64,000 nt of DNA from Gonapodya sp. JEL0774 (taxonomy: Eukaryota; Monoblepharomycota; Monoblepharidomycetes; Monoblepharidales; Gonapodyaceae), in NCBI GenBank assembly GCA_027604505.1, contig JADIIX010000001.1, positions 62,001 to 126,000 on the forward strand. The letters run 5' to 3'. The position numbers and the translations under genes are program-made. Below the pieces are notes generated by a model. It saw nothing but the letters and a program-made list of their open reading frames with translations, did no database searches and was not told where the DNA came from. This document shows, in pieces, positions 1-11,751 of this stretch (position 1 is its first letter; each line of letters begins with the position of its first letter).

Positions 1-1271
1 AGAATTATGGTCATGTTGTCAGTACCTTTGCCCCCTCCGAAATCTCCGGGGAACAGTTGAGCGCAGTGTACAAGCTGTGAAGAGGCAATACGTTGATGAA
101 ACACCAAGAATTTACCACGAATCAAGCCTCTTACGATTTCTTCGCATGTCTCCTTCAGATCTCTGCCCTCTGCGATGCACCTACCAACGAAATCAACAAT
201 ATCTTGCGATTCAAGCCGATCGGTTACTCCGTCTGACATTAGCATAACGAAATCATTTCGTGCATAAGGAAGATGAATATACAGCTCAGGATTCGCAGTG
301 ACTTTTTGCTGTTCCAAAGATACGTTTGAGTTTGTTTTGTAGTCGAAATCACCGAATGCCCTGGAAACTGCCAGCATCCCTTTGAATTGAGAAAAGATGG
401 TTATAATGGGGCTGACAGACTGGAGGGTGAGGTCTTTGTCTCACCGTCGACGCGATCAGCGTCAACATAACCCGCGGCTTCGATGATTCGTGACAGCTCC
501 CCTGGTCGTGAAGAACGGGTTAACGCGGTAGAGAGGGAGGGGGTAAAAAATGTGGGTAATAGTATCGATACACCCTACGGACCATCCCCGAACCTTGTGT
601 TTTCAATGACTCACTGGGCATGTTGGGCTTGTGGTCGATTGAGATTGGGACTTGTCTGCCGCCGACACTGACGATCGCCCGAGAATCCCCCGCATTGGCA
701 CAGTAAATAGTACCAGACTGGTCGATAAGTACAACCACAGAGGTTGAACCGCCGCCCGAGTCCACAATTTCTTTATCTTGAAACACGTAGGGTCAGGATG
801 TATAGAGTCGAAAACCAGCCGATCACTCTGTTCAACCATTTCACCTTTCCGCATGCGAGAGTCAAAGTCTAAGAAGGTGCGACGAAGGGCTTCCGTGTAA
901 TCTTTTGATTCGAACTGGGGCGATTCGCTGAGCATAATGTGAAGCTCCCTCGCGGCCCGTATGGCAACGTTATCACCTCCGTGACCGTCGTACACCGCGA
1001 AGAATGCAGGATACTTTTCCGTGGAGTCCTCAAGCTGGGATAACCTCTTTGAGTGACACAAAAAGCAAAATCTCTTTCCGCGTCAACCCACACGACCAAA
1101 AGGTTTCAAAGACACAATTGCCGTGTATGCGTCTTCCATATAGGGACGATAGGCTTGCATGGTTGCCACGGTGAATGGTGTCGCATTGCTTCCACCTTGA
1201 ACGCCAGTGTGAGTCCTTGCCGACTTGCTGCCAGTGTACAGCACAGGCATCCGGCACTGGTCAGCAATCAT
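1..1271 (-). CDS. PP2C-type protein serine/threonine phosphatase (3' end outside window)
   Basis: A metal-dependent (Mg/Mn) protein phosphatase of the PPM/PP2C family, removing phosphate from Ser/Thr. In order on the minus strand: MQAYRPYMEDAY near 1110-1150, the metal-binding FFAVYDGHGG near 975-1010, CANAGDSRAI near 675-705, then AVSRAFGDFDYK near 340-375, FVMLMSDGVTD near 225-255 and TDNMTII next to the window edge. These are the classic PP2C blocks, split over at least five exons. The start is the ATG at 1269-1271, and a second in-frame ATG lies seven codons on. The SRAFGD/SDGVTD arrangement is closest to fungal Ptc2/Ptc3-like enzymes, but the exact paralogue is not certain. Small exon edges near 1040-1090 and 780-830 are ambiguous. 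Confidence 0.9.
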
Positions 1272-1677
1272 TGCCGTGAAGTATTTTGGTAAAGCGAAAT
1301 TTCTTTTTTGGGAAAAGCTGGGGAAAACGTGCTTTGTTTGGGAAGCTGGCTTCTTCCTTAATAAAAGGATACAGCACCGCACATCATAATAATATCAGAA
1401 GAAAAACTATTCAAGCTTCCATCATTCGAAAGTACCATAAATTAGGTTGCGTACACCAGACAAACCGAGGAACATCAAAATCACACATCATCACGATAAT
1501 CATGTGGCTGCAAGTGTACGTGTTTGGTGCAAAGGAGCTCCTCTCCTTCCAACCCAGGTCGTTCTTCAACTCTAATGCGAACTTAGGTGCGAGACTTTCC
1601 TTAGACCCATTAACATTTGATTTCCAACAAGTTGGAAAACGCGCGTCTGTAAGATGTGCGTATGCAGTCCTCGAAAT
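1272..1677. other. Intergenic, PP2C promoter and RNF5-like 3' end
   Basis: About 400 bases between the start of the PP2C gene and the stop of the upstream RING gene, both on the minus strand. No conserved protein frame is visible. An open stretch of 131 codons at 1286-1681 (+) has no recognisable motif and overlaps the 3' end of the neighbouring gene. Confidence 0.5.
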
Positions 1678-3545
1678 TTAAACGAAGACCATAGTGTTAC
1701 CACCAGAAAGGAACATGAACTGCAGTATCGGATGCCCAACACCCACAATCGCAGAGAGCAGAACAACAAAAGCCGTGTCAGATATCATGAGCTACTCCCC
1801 ACTTCAACTCCCCTTATCAATGCCACCCACCAGCATCATCATCACAATCATAAACATGACTTGCCGCACAGCTTGCTGTTGTGCCTGCTCACGAAGCTCT
1901 TCGGCCTGACGGCGCTCTTCTGGAGTGGCATTGGGGCCAGGATTGGAGGGATGCAGGGTAGCGGTAGGGCCGTTGCCGGGGTAAAGAGCGTCCACACCGG
2001 TCTGGGGGGTCCAAGGGAGGAGGATCAAACATGCATCAGCGTAATTCCGTTGCTAAGGAATAACGTGAATCCCAAGAGCTTTAACAAGTGGTCGCGGGAA
2101 CTGTCTGACCTCCGGTAAGTTAGGCAACCTGATCCGTCCAGTTCTTCCCTGCCACCCCTTTCCAAGTATCATTCGAAACGTTCCCGAAATTTTCAAATCT
2201 GCGGTACTCACAAATGGTGCCGCAAACATTCCAAAGGGTCCCGGTGCAAATCCGTGTTGTGGACCGCCAGACCACGTACCAAAAGGCGTTGCTACCGACC
2301 ACTGCAAACCTCCTTGATGAAGACGTTGCTGGTTTGCGGTTTGGCGCCTTGGGGGAGCTGGTGGTGGCTCAGGACGTTGTGGTGGAGGGCGCGGAGGTGT
2401 GGGTCGGGCTCTGGGATCTGTCCGCGAAGCAGAGCGGCCAAACAAGGGAATTACCTGCATTTGGAAGAACAGGTAGTAAGATATAGATCCACAGAGATCA
2501 GAAGACAGTGAGAGCACAGTAAGCGAGACTCCAGGGGACCAGATGAGCTCAAATGAATTGGAAGTCTCTTTTGCTGCTGTTCTCTTTCGAGCTTCGTCAT
2601 CCTGCTAGGAGGTGGAAGCTCCATTATTGTTCCGTCCGCTCACCGGTTCACACGCTGGTCTCAGTACAATCTGCTACGATTTGGAGACGACTCTGCACTC
2701 CAAATGGAATTAATATCGTCAGAAGGTACCTTCAAGCTTTGTTTTCAACTCCTGGGACTCGGCTTGCAGCGATTCAAAAGGACAACCAGTCAACGCCAAG
2801 CTCGCTTGCTGCTCACATTATCTTTGGTGACTCCGGCTTTACAGACGGGACAAGCTGCTCTTCCCTCGATGGTTGCACGTTCGAGCCACGCGGACAGACA
2901 CGGCCAGCACTACCGAAGAAGTTTGAATGGTCAGATTACGCGGTGGGGAGATGTGCAGACGAGGGGATGAGAGCTCACATAAAGGTGCCCGCATACCGTG
3001 ACGACTGGGTCAGTGGGTGATTCAAAGCTGAGATATTAGAGAATAATCATGTATTATATTATTCCCAATGCGAATTCGAAGCTTCAAATGATACTCATTC
3101 AGCTCACAAGTACAACCGGAACCCCAAAGACTCACCAAATATTACACTCAAATTCCGTTTTGCTATCATCACGAGGCGCATCATCTGATGGGGAGTCCTT
3201 TGCGCTGTTAAGGTTCTCCACCGCTCCGTCCCCACCACGTGCACCACTCATACTGGCTGTGCTGTTGTCTTTATTAAAGGTGCTAGAAGGGAGTTCCGGT
3301 GATGTAGAGGATGCTACGGGTCCCTCCGCTTCTGGTGAATGATCGGACTCCGGTGGGAATGACGCAGGAAGGGTGATCTCAGATCCCGTTCCATCCCGAG
3401 CCGGAACTTCATCCCGCAGGTACTGCCGCCCTACACGCTGTCTCAGAATCTCTGGCGAGTAGGAAAAGGAGGTCGAGGAAGACATTCCATTCGGGGCTTC
3501 GTTCGAGCTCTGTGCATTTCTAGAGTCACAGTTCTCGTCCGTCAT
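1678..3545 (-). CDS. RNF5/RNF185-type RING E3 ubiquitin ligase
   Basis: A membrane-anchored ubiquitin ligase of the RNF5/RNF185 family, known to act in ER quality control. The start is the ATG at 3543-3545, the first in this frame. Exon 1 gives a disordered Ser/Pro/Glu-rich leader and ends in FECNI. Splicing to '[17 protein letters not shown]' (about 2985-3035), '[11 protein letters not shown]' and 'CPVCKAGV' (about 2835-2920) rebuilds a C3HC4 RING with the family signature CGHLYCWPC. 'VIPLFGRS' near 2435-2455 is the conserved block after the RING, followed by a Pro/Arg-rich linker. Two hydrophobic stretches near 1810-1860 and 1690-1770 fit the C-terminal membrane anchor. The stop is at 1678-1680. 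The N-terminal extension of about 135 residues is longer than in animal RNF5. Confidence 0.9.
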
Positions 3546-4309
3546 CCCTCTCTGCAAGTCCGTTGACTTATTTTGCCCTGAGTGATCGATCACGTGTGAT
3601 TTGGTCACCTCCAGATCGTTCTTTTCGAGTGTATGTGTATATGTTCTTGTTGCGTTTGCAGACAGCCTCGCACGCAAAAACCGGTTCAGCCTCGATGGGG
3701 AGATTTCCCAGGCAGGACACTCTTTTCTAGAAAAATCTGGATGAACCCTAGCTAGATGACCATCTAGCAAATTCTAACTATAGATCCATGTGTGCGGCGT
3801 GACTTTCTGTCCATCTCAAAATCTTTAATGCAAAAGCGTACAATTGTATCCAAGTGTTAATTTTTTGATACCTTGTTTTCACGACTTTCGTGCTTTTGCT
3901 GTCGCTACATTACTTGGAGAGTTTCGCCGACTTAACATTTCGGTACATTCCCAGGGGATTGGAAGGTTGACAGACAGGCCCTAGTGCCGTACCGCGAAGG
4001 GGGCTGCAACAAGTGGCAGGGAGAGAGAGCCCCAGAAGGGGGGCGGGCAGATGCTGCCAGAAACCGGGCCGGTGGCCGAGGAGGACCCTGAGCCCACCAG
4101 CCGCCAAGGCCACCGACCGCCAACAGAGGGGTGGGGAGGCGAGGCCGATAGAGAGACAAGAAAGGGGGGGTAGAGAGGGGAAAAGAGAGAAAGCAGATGA
4201 TAGCGAAAACGAAAAGAAAACTACAGAATGCCACATTGAGACCAACGCCAAACGCCATCACACCACCACCCGGTGTCCCACATCCCCACCAGCCAACTGA
4301 CCTGAACCA
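3546..4309. other. Intergenic, probable edge of DIRS-like fragment
   Basis: No supportable gene. From about 4010 to 4300 the plus strand is purine-rich (GAGA- and AAAG-type runs), giving Ser/Leu/Pro-rich open frames on the minus strand that look like composition artefacts. It lies just downstream, in element orientation, of the tyrosine recombinase fragment and may be its terminal region. Confidence 0.4.
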
Positions 4310-5880
4310 CTACTCTCCCAGATCACCCGCCCAGCGCCAATTCCGTGAATTGCCGGGCCTGCGACAGTCTATCCAAGATAGGGAGCCAGAGGTACACGAA
4401 GAAGGCGTCCGACTGCCAGTCTCCCAAGATCTGGATCCAAGAGTTCGGCATTCCCACAGAGGCTGGGAAGACGGAACCAGAGGCCCAGAAGCTGTGCCAA
4501 GTGATAACACACGTCGCGGGGACGAACCAGTGACAGAGACGATGTGGCAGAGAGAGGTTTCGACCCAATGTGAGGCAACAGGCAGCGCAGAGGCTGCAGA
4601 GGCAAAATATTGAAGGTGAGAATACGCTCAAGCGGGGTTGATGAGCGTACTGGGGACGGCATCCAGCGGCTAGGTGACCACCGGAGATTGATCTTGAATT
4701 GTTTTGGAACCTTGTACTTGACGCCGGAGAACGTCCCCAGATGCACTAAGCCAGAGGTCCTCCCACTGTAGTGCGCGCCAACACAGATCCACGGACTTGA
4801 CTCCAAGGTTTGACTTACAGTAGAGACTGGTGAACGCCACGGAGATGATGAGCAACAGGATGGAATCGCTGCGTTAGGAGAGATCAAGGGCACCCAGGAG
4901 AGGACTGACTTCAGAGACCAAGAGGACGGCTGCGTGCTTGGGGGGTTTGCCCTTGGTTTGTTGTCTCGGGCATTGTTGGCGGTTTAAATGCTTTTAAACC
5001 CCCCCCCCCCCCCCCCCAGGAGACTGGCAATCGGTGCCGATTGTGAAATGATTTGAGACTCCCAACATAATTGTGGACAGAGGTGGGTTTGAGGGATCAC
5101 AAGAGGAGGAGCAACCAGTTCCAGACAGCAGGGCAGGGGCAATGTTGAAGTAGATGCGGAAGTGGACGTAAGAGTAGAGGTGGGTTTTGTAGGAGGTGGT
5201 GGTCTAGGAAGCGAGGAATGTAGAGACGTAGAAGGCAGACATAGGAGGAACTTCTGCAGCTGGAGGAATGAGGGAGTGGGGCGCCCACAGCGGATTAGCA
5301 AACTTGGAATATCTCCACCACAATGGGCTTTCCACCAGGAAGTTGTCTGTGCCAGCCAGGTACACCGCCAATATCCGGAAGTTGTAGTGTGCCAGAAGGT
5401 AGAAGAGATCCCGGGGCATGTCCATGACCCGGGGGTTTCTGCAAGTAGTGCCTGTGTTGATCCAAGCGAGGGTAGCTGATGAGTCAGTCCGAATACGGAT
5501 CCAATTCCCTGCCAGAGATGGTGCCAGACAAGAGATAGCGGTGAAGATGCATGTGAGTTTGAGCTTGTTGATATGGGCCCTGTCCAGAGCATGAGAGAAC
5601 CAGCCACATTGAAAGTCCGTGACAGACCAACCCGATACTCGCCTGAGCAAACAACGAGGGGCAAAAGGTGAGGGGGCGAGCGCTCAGAGAGGGGAGGGGA
5701 GGGGTTAAAGGAGCAATAAAGGGTGTGTGAACAGTGGGGGGCAACTGTATTGCGTTGAGAGGTTCCTGGGTTGTGGATCCCCCTGGCCTTTGGGTCCTTC
5801 CTGAACCAAGATGAGATGTCATCATGCCATGGCACCAACACAACACCAGCCATGCCATCCCAAGCGAAGAATTGCTCACG
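4310..5880 (-). mobile_element. Decayed DIRS-like retrotransposon fragment A (RNase H + tyrosine recombinase)
   Basis: Two recognisable domains lie on the minus strand in the order expected for DIRS-type elements. Around 5210-5640 an RNase H-like stretch contains IRIRTDSSATLAWINTGT and ILAVYLAGTDN. Around 4330-4520 there is the C-terminal part of a tyrosine recombinase: WHSFWASGS, then WIQILGDWQSDAFFVYLW, matching the HSFR-(x)n-LGRW-(x)n-Y pattern of DIRS/Ngaro recombinases. The HxxR arginine is replaced by Trp and the domains sit in different frames, so the copy is dead. Its upstream edge (about 5720-5860) matches fragment B at 32600-32690. Reverse transcriptase is missing here. Outer limits are approximate. 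Confidence 0.75.
4999..5017. repeat. Poly-C tract (19 nt)
   Basis: An uninterrupted run of 19 C on the plus strand inside DIRS-like fragment A, preceded by an A/T-rich near-palindrome (TTTAAATGCTTTTAAA). On the element's strand it is poly-G, between the RNase H and recombinase domains. Its length may be unreliable in the assembly. Confidence 0.9.
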
Positions 5881-6104
5881 AAATTAGTTATTTATTGATG
5901 ATCATTTTATAGCAGTTACTACTGTAAATAAAAGTTACAGTGCCCTACGCGTAGTACCCAATCCACAGTGGTTTTTGTGCAGAACTTTAATATATCTATC
6001 GTGCGCCTGATCTAAACGGAGTATTCCTCCTATTCTAAACTCGTATGAAACAAATTTGCCTCTCTCGAACCTGCCCGTGTGGCCCAGTGATTCCCTCTGC
6101 ACTG

Positions 6105-7466
6105 TCAGTTTCCAACTTTTCTTTTTTTCCAGTAGCCAGACAAGTCGCCGACAGGGAGGACTTCAGATTGATACATGTCGTTCAAAAATTGGGCGGAGCC
6201 TGAGAGAAAAGAAAGTGAAGAGGGTGGCTGGGGTGAGTTTGAACAGATTTGTGTTAAGGGGAGTGCAGAGGCTCACCCAGGTAGAATGCCTGGCGAGGTT
6301 TGAAAAGGAGAGAGGCAGAGGCGCACCAAAGGTGGAGTCAAAAGTGATCCGAGGAATCAGAATCATGAGAACTCACGAGAAGAGCAGCGATGATTCCAAA
6401 CCAGCCCCCAGCACGGAGTGATGTAGTGTTGTACTGTCCACCTACCTACAACCCGTCGACGAAGTGGGTAGAGTGATCATAGAGTTGAAACCAGATGACG
6501 TACGACTCCCAAATGTTTCTTGTCCACCCTGTAACTCACCAAGGTAAAAAACGCCAAGATAAGGGGCACAAATATTGAGGAAAGTGCAACAGAGACTCGC
6601 AGACTCCCGACAAGGAAAATTATCGATAGTGCACCCCACGCAGAGAAGAAGAGAGCCATGCCGGCTTGCGTAGAGGCTTTGTTGAGGGTGGGGAGGGCGA
6701 GAGTGCGCGGGTTGTGGGGCAGGTGCGGGAAGTCAGATAAGATCAGAACCGATAGTTGGCGTCTCCGCAGTGGAAGAATTTTGTCCAACTCGCAACACCC
6801 CATCTTACACAGCACGCAGCAAGGATAATAACTGCCCGTATCCAGGCAATTACTCTTGGAGCCAGTGTTTCAAATTTCAACTGAAATAGCAACTCACAAA
6901 CGGACAGAATTTTGGACCCAACCACAAATTTGAAAACAGCCAAGCCGAGCCAAAACGCGCCGTAAGTACAAAATACGGTGGCTCCAAAGAGATTATTCTG
7001 GGCCGGTGAGGTCATGGGTTAAAAGCGCCGCGCATTTGATACTCTTGTATGCTCAGGGCTCACTTTGAAAAATTCTAGTAGACCAGCGACCCATTGAGTT
7101 GCTCCACCCCATGCGAGCGCGTAGCACCAGACGACAGCCTCGAAGTCGAGTTCTAACAATTGAGAATCATGCGTACAAAGGGATTGGGGTGAGTCAAGAG
7201 ATTCATGTAAGCTCTATGTTTGCTCTGCGACGGGTAGGGTACACACCAACGATTCCCGCATTTGCGAAGCTGAGAAACACGGTTGTCAGAGAGAAAGCAA
7301 AGAGACCCAGTGGACCGGGGTTTGCGATGGTTTGGGAGAGGTCAATCACTCGGAGGGACGAGTGGATAGGGATAGGATGAGCACAGTCCGGGGCGGAGAT
7401 GTGGAGAAGCGTCGAGCCCATGCCAATGAGAGGTTCATGAGCGGGCGATTTCTTTGAATCTGTCAT
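6105..7466 (-). CDS. ATO/GPR1/FUN34/YaaH family acetate transporter
   Basis: A predicted six-helix membrane protein of the acetate/ammonium transporter family (AceTr: Ady2/Ato in yeast, SatP in bacteria). The start is the ATG at 7464-7466. The diagnostic block NPGPLGLFAFSLTTVFLS, near 7265-7325, is followed by AWGGATQWVAGLLEF (about 7070-7115), LFGATVFCTYGAFWLGLA (about 6940-7000) and AGGWFGIIAALL (about 6370-6410). A small exon coding AFYL then joins to a last exon ending MYQSEVLPVGDLSGYW, with the stop at 6105-6107. All joins use GT-AG and keep frame. The gene is divergent from BOLA3 across about 330 bases. Family assignment is firm; the substrate is inferred from the family. Confidence 0.88.
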
Positions 7467-7794
7467 GAAAGCTTGGTGGAAAAGTGGAAGAACGGATATC
7501 GGGCAAGTGATGAGTGGGCGATTGCTTTGAATCCTTCTTGATAGCGATGAGCGTCGAGCATGATGACTCATACAATAGCGTAATTTATTTATCCAATACT
7601 CTCCCCATTCCCTAGCTCCTTCGCCGTCACATATCTAAATTATCGCAATAACTCTCAGTAGCGCATTCAGACTTGGGGGGTTAGTTACTGTAATTGTGCT
7701 GGTGTTCCGCGATAAATAGTTCTTGGGTGGGAGCTGGCCTCGTGCGTTGAACAGGGAAGGCAGGTTGTCAGCACATAATTCATTTCCCTCCAGC
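7467..7794. promoter_or_regulatory. Shared divergent promoter region, ATO-like gene and BOLA3
   Basis: About 330 bases between two divergent start codons, so it should hold both promoters. It contains an imperfect direct repeat of about 30 bases (gcgatttctttgaatc near 7445 and gcgattgctttgaatc near 7517), whose first copy overlaps the start of the transporter gene. No TATA box is convincing. Confidence 0.45.
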
Positions 7795-8347
7795 ATGACA
7801 TCATTTTCTTCTGGACGAAGCGCCACCATCTTAACAAACTTGCTTTGTTTGCGACTTATTTCTTCCAATCCGGCCATACTACCTGCTCCCGGCTTCCCCA
7901 AGCGATTTTCAACGTCGCAACACCATCAATCACCACCACCTGAACCTGACCCCAGTTACACACCTGGGGAGAAGGAAATCCATCGCATTCTCACTGAACA
8001 CAAACCTCTCCGTCCGATTTCGAAGTTGGTTGTGACGGATACGAGCGGTGAGTTTACTACTACGTTCGAGAAGTTAATAATGACGGTACTTGACCTCACC
8101 AATCCTGGTTGAAATACGGATCACCCCTACTGATTTCGTTCTCCAATTGTGGTGGGTTACTCCCCCTGTCTCATCGTCTCGGTAAGGCGGTTGCGGTAGC
8201 ATGTACGCTATTGAAATTAGCAGTTCAGCATTTGGAGGGATCAGCATGCTGAAGCAACACCGACTTGTGACAGAGGCCCTCCAGGATATAATGAAACAGC
8301 AGGGGTGGCATGGACTGACAGTCAAAACCGCACCGGCTTCTTCATGA
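7795..8347 (+). CDS. BOLA3: BolA-like protein 3, mitochondrial
   Basis: A BolA-family protein. In mitochondria, BOLA3 acts with Grx5/Nfu in delivering 4Fe-4S clusters to lipoate synthase and respiratory enzymes. Exon 1 (7795-8047) encodes an Arg/Ser-rich, acid-poor N-terminus typical of a mitochondrial presequence, then the first part of the BolA fold (LRPISKLVVTDTSG). The intron is 8048-8186 (GT...AG), joining in phase to GGCGSMYAIEISS, FGGISMLKQHRLV and WHGLTVKTAPAS, with the stop at 8345-8347. The conserved GCGSMY and the KQHR(L/M)V motif holding the invariant His are intact. It ends about 18 bases before the stop of the convergent acyl-CoA dehydrogenase. Confidence 0.93.
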
Positions 8348-8364
8348 TTGAGTCTGGCTATCAT

Positions 8365-10942
8365 TTACAGCTTGTACTTTTTCTTCAATGCATCCACTTG
8401 GCCTTTACCACGAACGTAGGCGAACATGTGCTGTGCAACACGACGCATTTGTATTTCTTCCGAACCCTCCGTGATCCGGTAGCGACGGTGGTGACGGTAG
8501 ATGTGCTCTACGGAGCCAAGGTAAAACAAATAAGAAATCGATGAAAACTATCGATCCAAGGGATGGAGAATTTTACACACCGAATGGCTTGTGTCTGGAG
8601 TAACCGATACCACCGTGAATCTGAATCGCACGGTCGGCCGCATTACAGCACAGTCGGTTCGCCCGGTAGTTGCCTGCAACCCGTCAACACAGCTTAACTT
8701 CAACATGAATTCCAGATCGGAACAATGTGAATCGAAAATGAGGCCAATACCCACACATCGCGACCCTGTCACTGAGCGCAACCGTCACTTCATCTCGGGT
8801 CATTTTATCCATTGCAGCGGCCGTCTCGCCTTATTTCGAGGAAAAAGATGAAGCGGGACAAGAAATGTGAAAATTTGATGGATGCGGCGTTGATAGTTGA
8901 GTTGTGATAGAGGACCACCATCCATAGCAAATATATCTGACTCACGGATCAAAAGCCTGAGCATTGCTGCCTCACTTTGGAGTTCCACCAGTGGCTGCAA
9001 TGCAGTCAGGACTTTATTAAAGTGCTGTCCAAATCCAATTGCAATGCCAAATCTCGGAACTCACCCACTGAATGGCCTGGTTGGAGGCTAGAGGCTTCCC
9101 GAAAGGCTTCCTCTCGAGTGCGTATTTCACACTTTCGTTGATACAGAACTGGGCAGCACCGAGAGACGAAGCTGCTTGCCTGATGCGGTTTTCGTGAACA
9201 AAGTGTTGGCCGACAGCGAGCTAGATTAAGCAGCGGGAAATTATGCACCATCAACATTAAATTGGATAGACACAAACGACAAGACCGGTTGGAACGGAGG
9301 ACAATCGGTGAACATCGTTCAAGTTACACGAAACCCACTCCATTGTCAAATTCACCAAGGAACGAATCCGCAGGCACCCACACATCCTTAAGGGATACGC
9401 GAGCGTGGTCGGTGGGCATGTTGAAACTTTACCGAGGATGTTTCGAAACCGTATCAACAGGAGAACTCCGTATGGAAAGTCCAAGATCGACTCACGTCCA
9501 CAGGTACTCTTCAATCTTAAATCCCTTGGCAGTGACGGGAACGATGAAGGCTACGGATCAACGATACTGTCAGTGATGAGATGAATACCGTCTTCTCTCC
9601 AAAATACTGACCAGTGATTCCACGTGCGTCACCAGGCTTGCCCGAAGTGCGAGCGAAAACGAGATCGTGAGTGGCATGGTGCATCCCTACAGGTGAGAGA
9701 CAAGATCTTATGTCAAAAGAGGAGCAGTGGAAGTCGGCTACAAAACACTTACCAGAGTTCCACATTTTCTGACCATTGCTAGAAAGTAAATGAGAAAAGA
9801 ACATCACTTATCAGTTAAAGCTGGATATTGTGACAGAGAAGATCGTCCCGGCTCCGGGGTCTGAACTGCATCATCGCCCACCAATATCGCGTCGCTGTGT
9901 GTAAAGCGTCGGCCTTGCCCCTTCAGACCTTAGAAAGAAGCCACTCCATTTTGAGTTATTGTTGGTCGTGTACAACTCACATCCTCCACCCATTTCCGTC
10001 CTTCACACCCTTTGTCTCCATCCAAGTTGCATCGGAGCCATGATTGGGCTCAGTGAGACCAAACATAATCTGTAAGATGAAAAAGCTATCTGGTAAATTG
10101 TGAGGATGCAGCGGAAATAAGAACCACTCACTCGCATGCTGCCGTCCAGAAGCTTGGGCATAATTTCGCGTCTCTGCTTCTCGGTTGCCTTTGTAGCAAG
10201 CACCAAAAGTGAAGACAGTCATGATGGAGCAGATTTCTTCATTGGGGAAAATGGATACACTCACGAAGTCCTGTCAGTTTGAACGAGAGTGTTAGGGGTA
10301 TGAACTCAACCGACTTTAACGTCCCGAACTCACTCTAAACATGAGCACGAAAGGGTTGTTCGCAACAATAGAAGCTTCATTCTGAAGGTCGTTGTGCAAG
10401 CCCAGACCCTTCGCGGCAAGGTGCTCGCGAATGATGGCCATCGCCAGGTTGGAGCCTCCCTTTCCACCAAACTCCTTGGGCCACGCAAAGCGGAAATGGC
10501 CGGCTTTGTCAGCTAGTCTAGTCATCTTAGGGGGGTCAGAACGGGTGGGAATTGTGATCGTGTGCGCAAACAGGCAACAAGCACGGAAACTCACCTCGCG
10601 GAGGAGTGCCTCCCATTCCGCACGAGGAGTTCCACCATTCTCAAAGTCCGTGCGTGCCCACTCACGGCGGTGGTCGAAACTGCGTTTCAAACGCCGCCCA
10701 CGAAGTTAGTTCAACCAAGAAGGTAACAGCATTAACAACTGTGATCGTTCTTCGATAAAATTGTACGTACAATCGCATGTTATCATCTTTCATCTGCAAT
10801 GGAAGAATCTCACGCTCGATGAACTCGTCCAGTTCTTGGAGATCTGTGAACGACGTTCCGATTGTTTGGATTCAACGTCCAATCACCGACTGCGGCAGAC
10901 GAGCTCACAAGCCTGAATGTCTTCGGGAATCCCAAATTGCAT
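8365..10942 (-). CDS. Acyl-CoA dehydrogenase (first of a tandem pair)
   Basis: An FAD-dependent acyl-CoA dehydrogenase introducing the first double bond of a fatty acyl-CoA or similar thioester. The start is the ATG at 10940-10942. Exon 1 MQFGIPEDIQA joins across an intron of about 65 nt to LQELDEFIEREILPL, then MTRLADKAGHFRFAWPKEFGG near 10460-10530, AAKGLGLHNDLQNE near 10375-10420, MFGLTEPNHGSDATWMETKG near 10010-10070 (the FAD/substrate-binding TEP...GSD), and the C-terminal YRITEGSEEIQMRRVAQHMF near 8420-8475, where the family's typical EGS(x)EIQ sequence is clear. It ends VDALKKKYKL with the stop at 8365-8367. There are more than eight exons, and the small middle exons near 8900-9900 were not all resolved. 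The C-terminal -YKL is not a canonical PTS1, so location is undecided. Confidence 0.88.
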
Positions 10943-11751
10943 TGTGTCCTTGCCCGTGTAGCCTATGTGATTGGAATGAAGCAGCAAGAGTAATTTATCA
11001 CATTCGCGGACAATCTCAAAAGAACTTGCTGAAAGCTCACCAGCGTAGAGAGCCATTTGCACAGAGTTACACTCGGATGATGATTGCTCGCTGAAGGTGA
11101 ATTTCAATCTCCACTGGGAGCTCGGAATTGATATACTTGGTCGGCTCCAAGATCCGAAGAAAGTGTGCGCCTGGTTTGACCACAGTGGGCAGCACTCGGA
11201 GTTAATACTGCTCTCTTCATTTGCGATGTAAAAATTGGAGTGAGCACCACGGCTCGCGCTTGTGAAGGGGTCATGCTCTTTGAGAGTAAATCGGCGGACG
11301 CAAATTCCGGATCGGTGGGAGACATAATTTATTATATATTGGTTGGCCACCCGCACAGAGGGAGCCAACCATCGGAGAAGTCTGTCCGCACTTAATCAAC
11401 CGTTGCGAAGATGCATATCGAAAGTAGTATACTAATAGGAAACTCTGAATCTGTGGTGGGATCAATTGTTGGGAACAGATACCAACTGATCTCCAACAGA
11501 TACTCCCGGCTCGCGTCCATCCCGAAAAGCAAGCAATAGTTCTTATTACCAGATATGCATCTTAGCGTGAATGTGTACAACCTTTGCCAATTAGAAGAAG
11601 TTGGTTTGGATCATGGTCAGCCTTGACTCCGCACCTCGGCACCTTGTGACAGCTGTACTTGCCAGATTGGCAGAGAATATGGTGATATTAGCACCAGCAA
11701 TCATGCCAAAGTGAATCTTATATTCTATATGTATAGTGAGACGTATTCTCA
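10943..11751. other. Intergenic between the two acyl-CoA dehydrogenases
   Basis: About 800 bases upstream of the first ACAD and downstream of the second. It contains an ATG-initiated minus-strand frame at 11104-11325 (73 codons, starting MSPTDPEFASADLL) just downstream of an AT-rich run (ATATATAATAAATT at 11326-11340). This could be a 5' leader exon of the first ACAD or a small unrelated ORF; no family is recognised. Confidence 0.35.
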
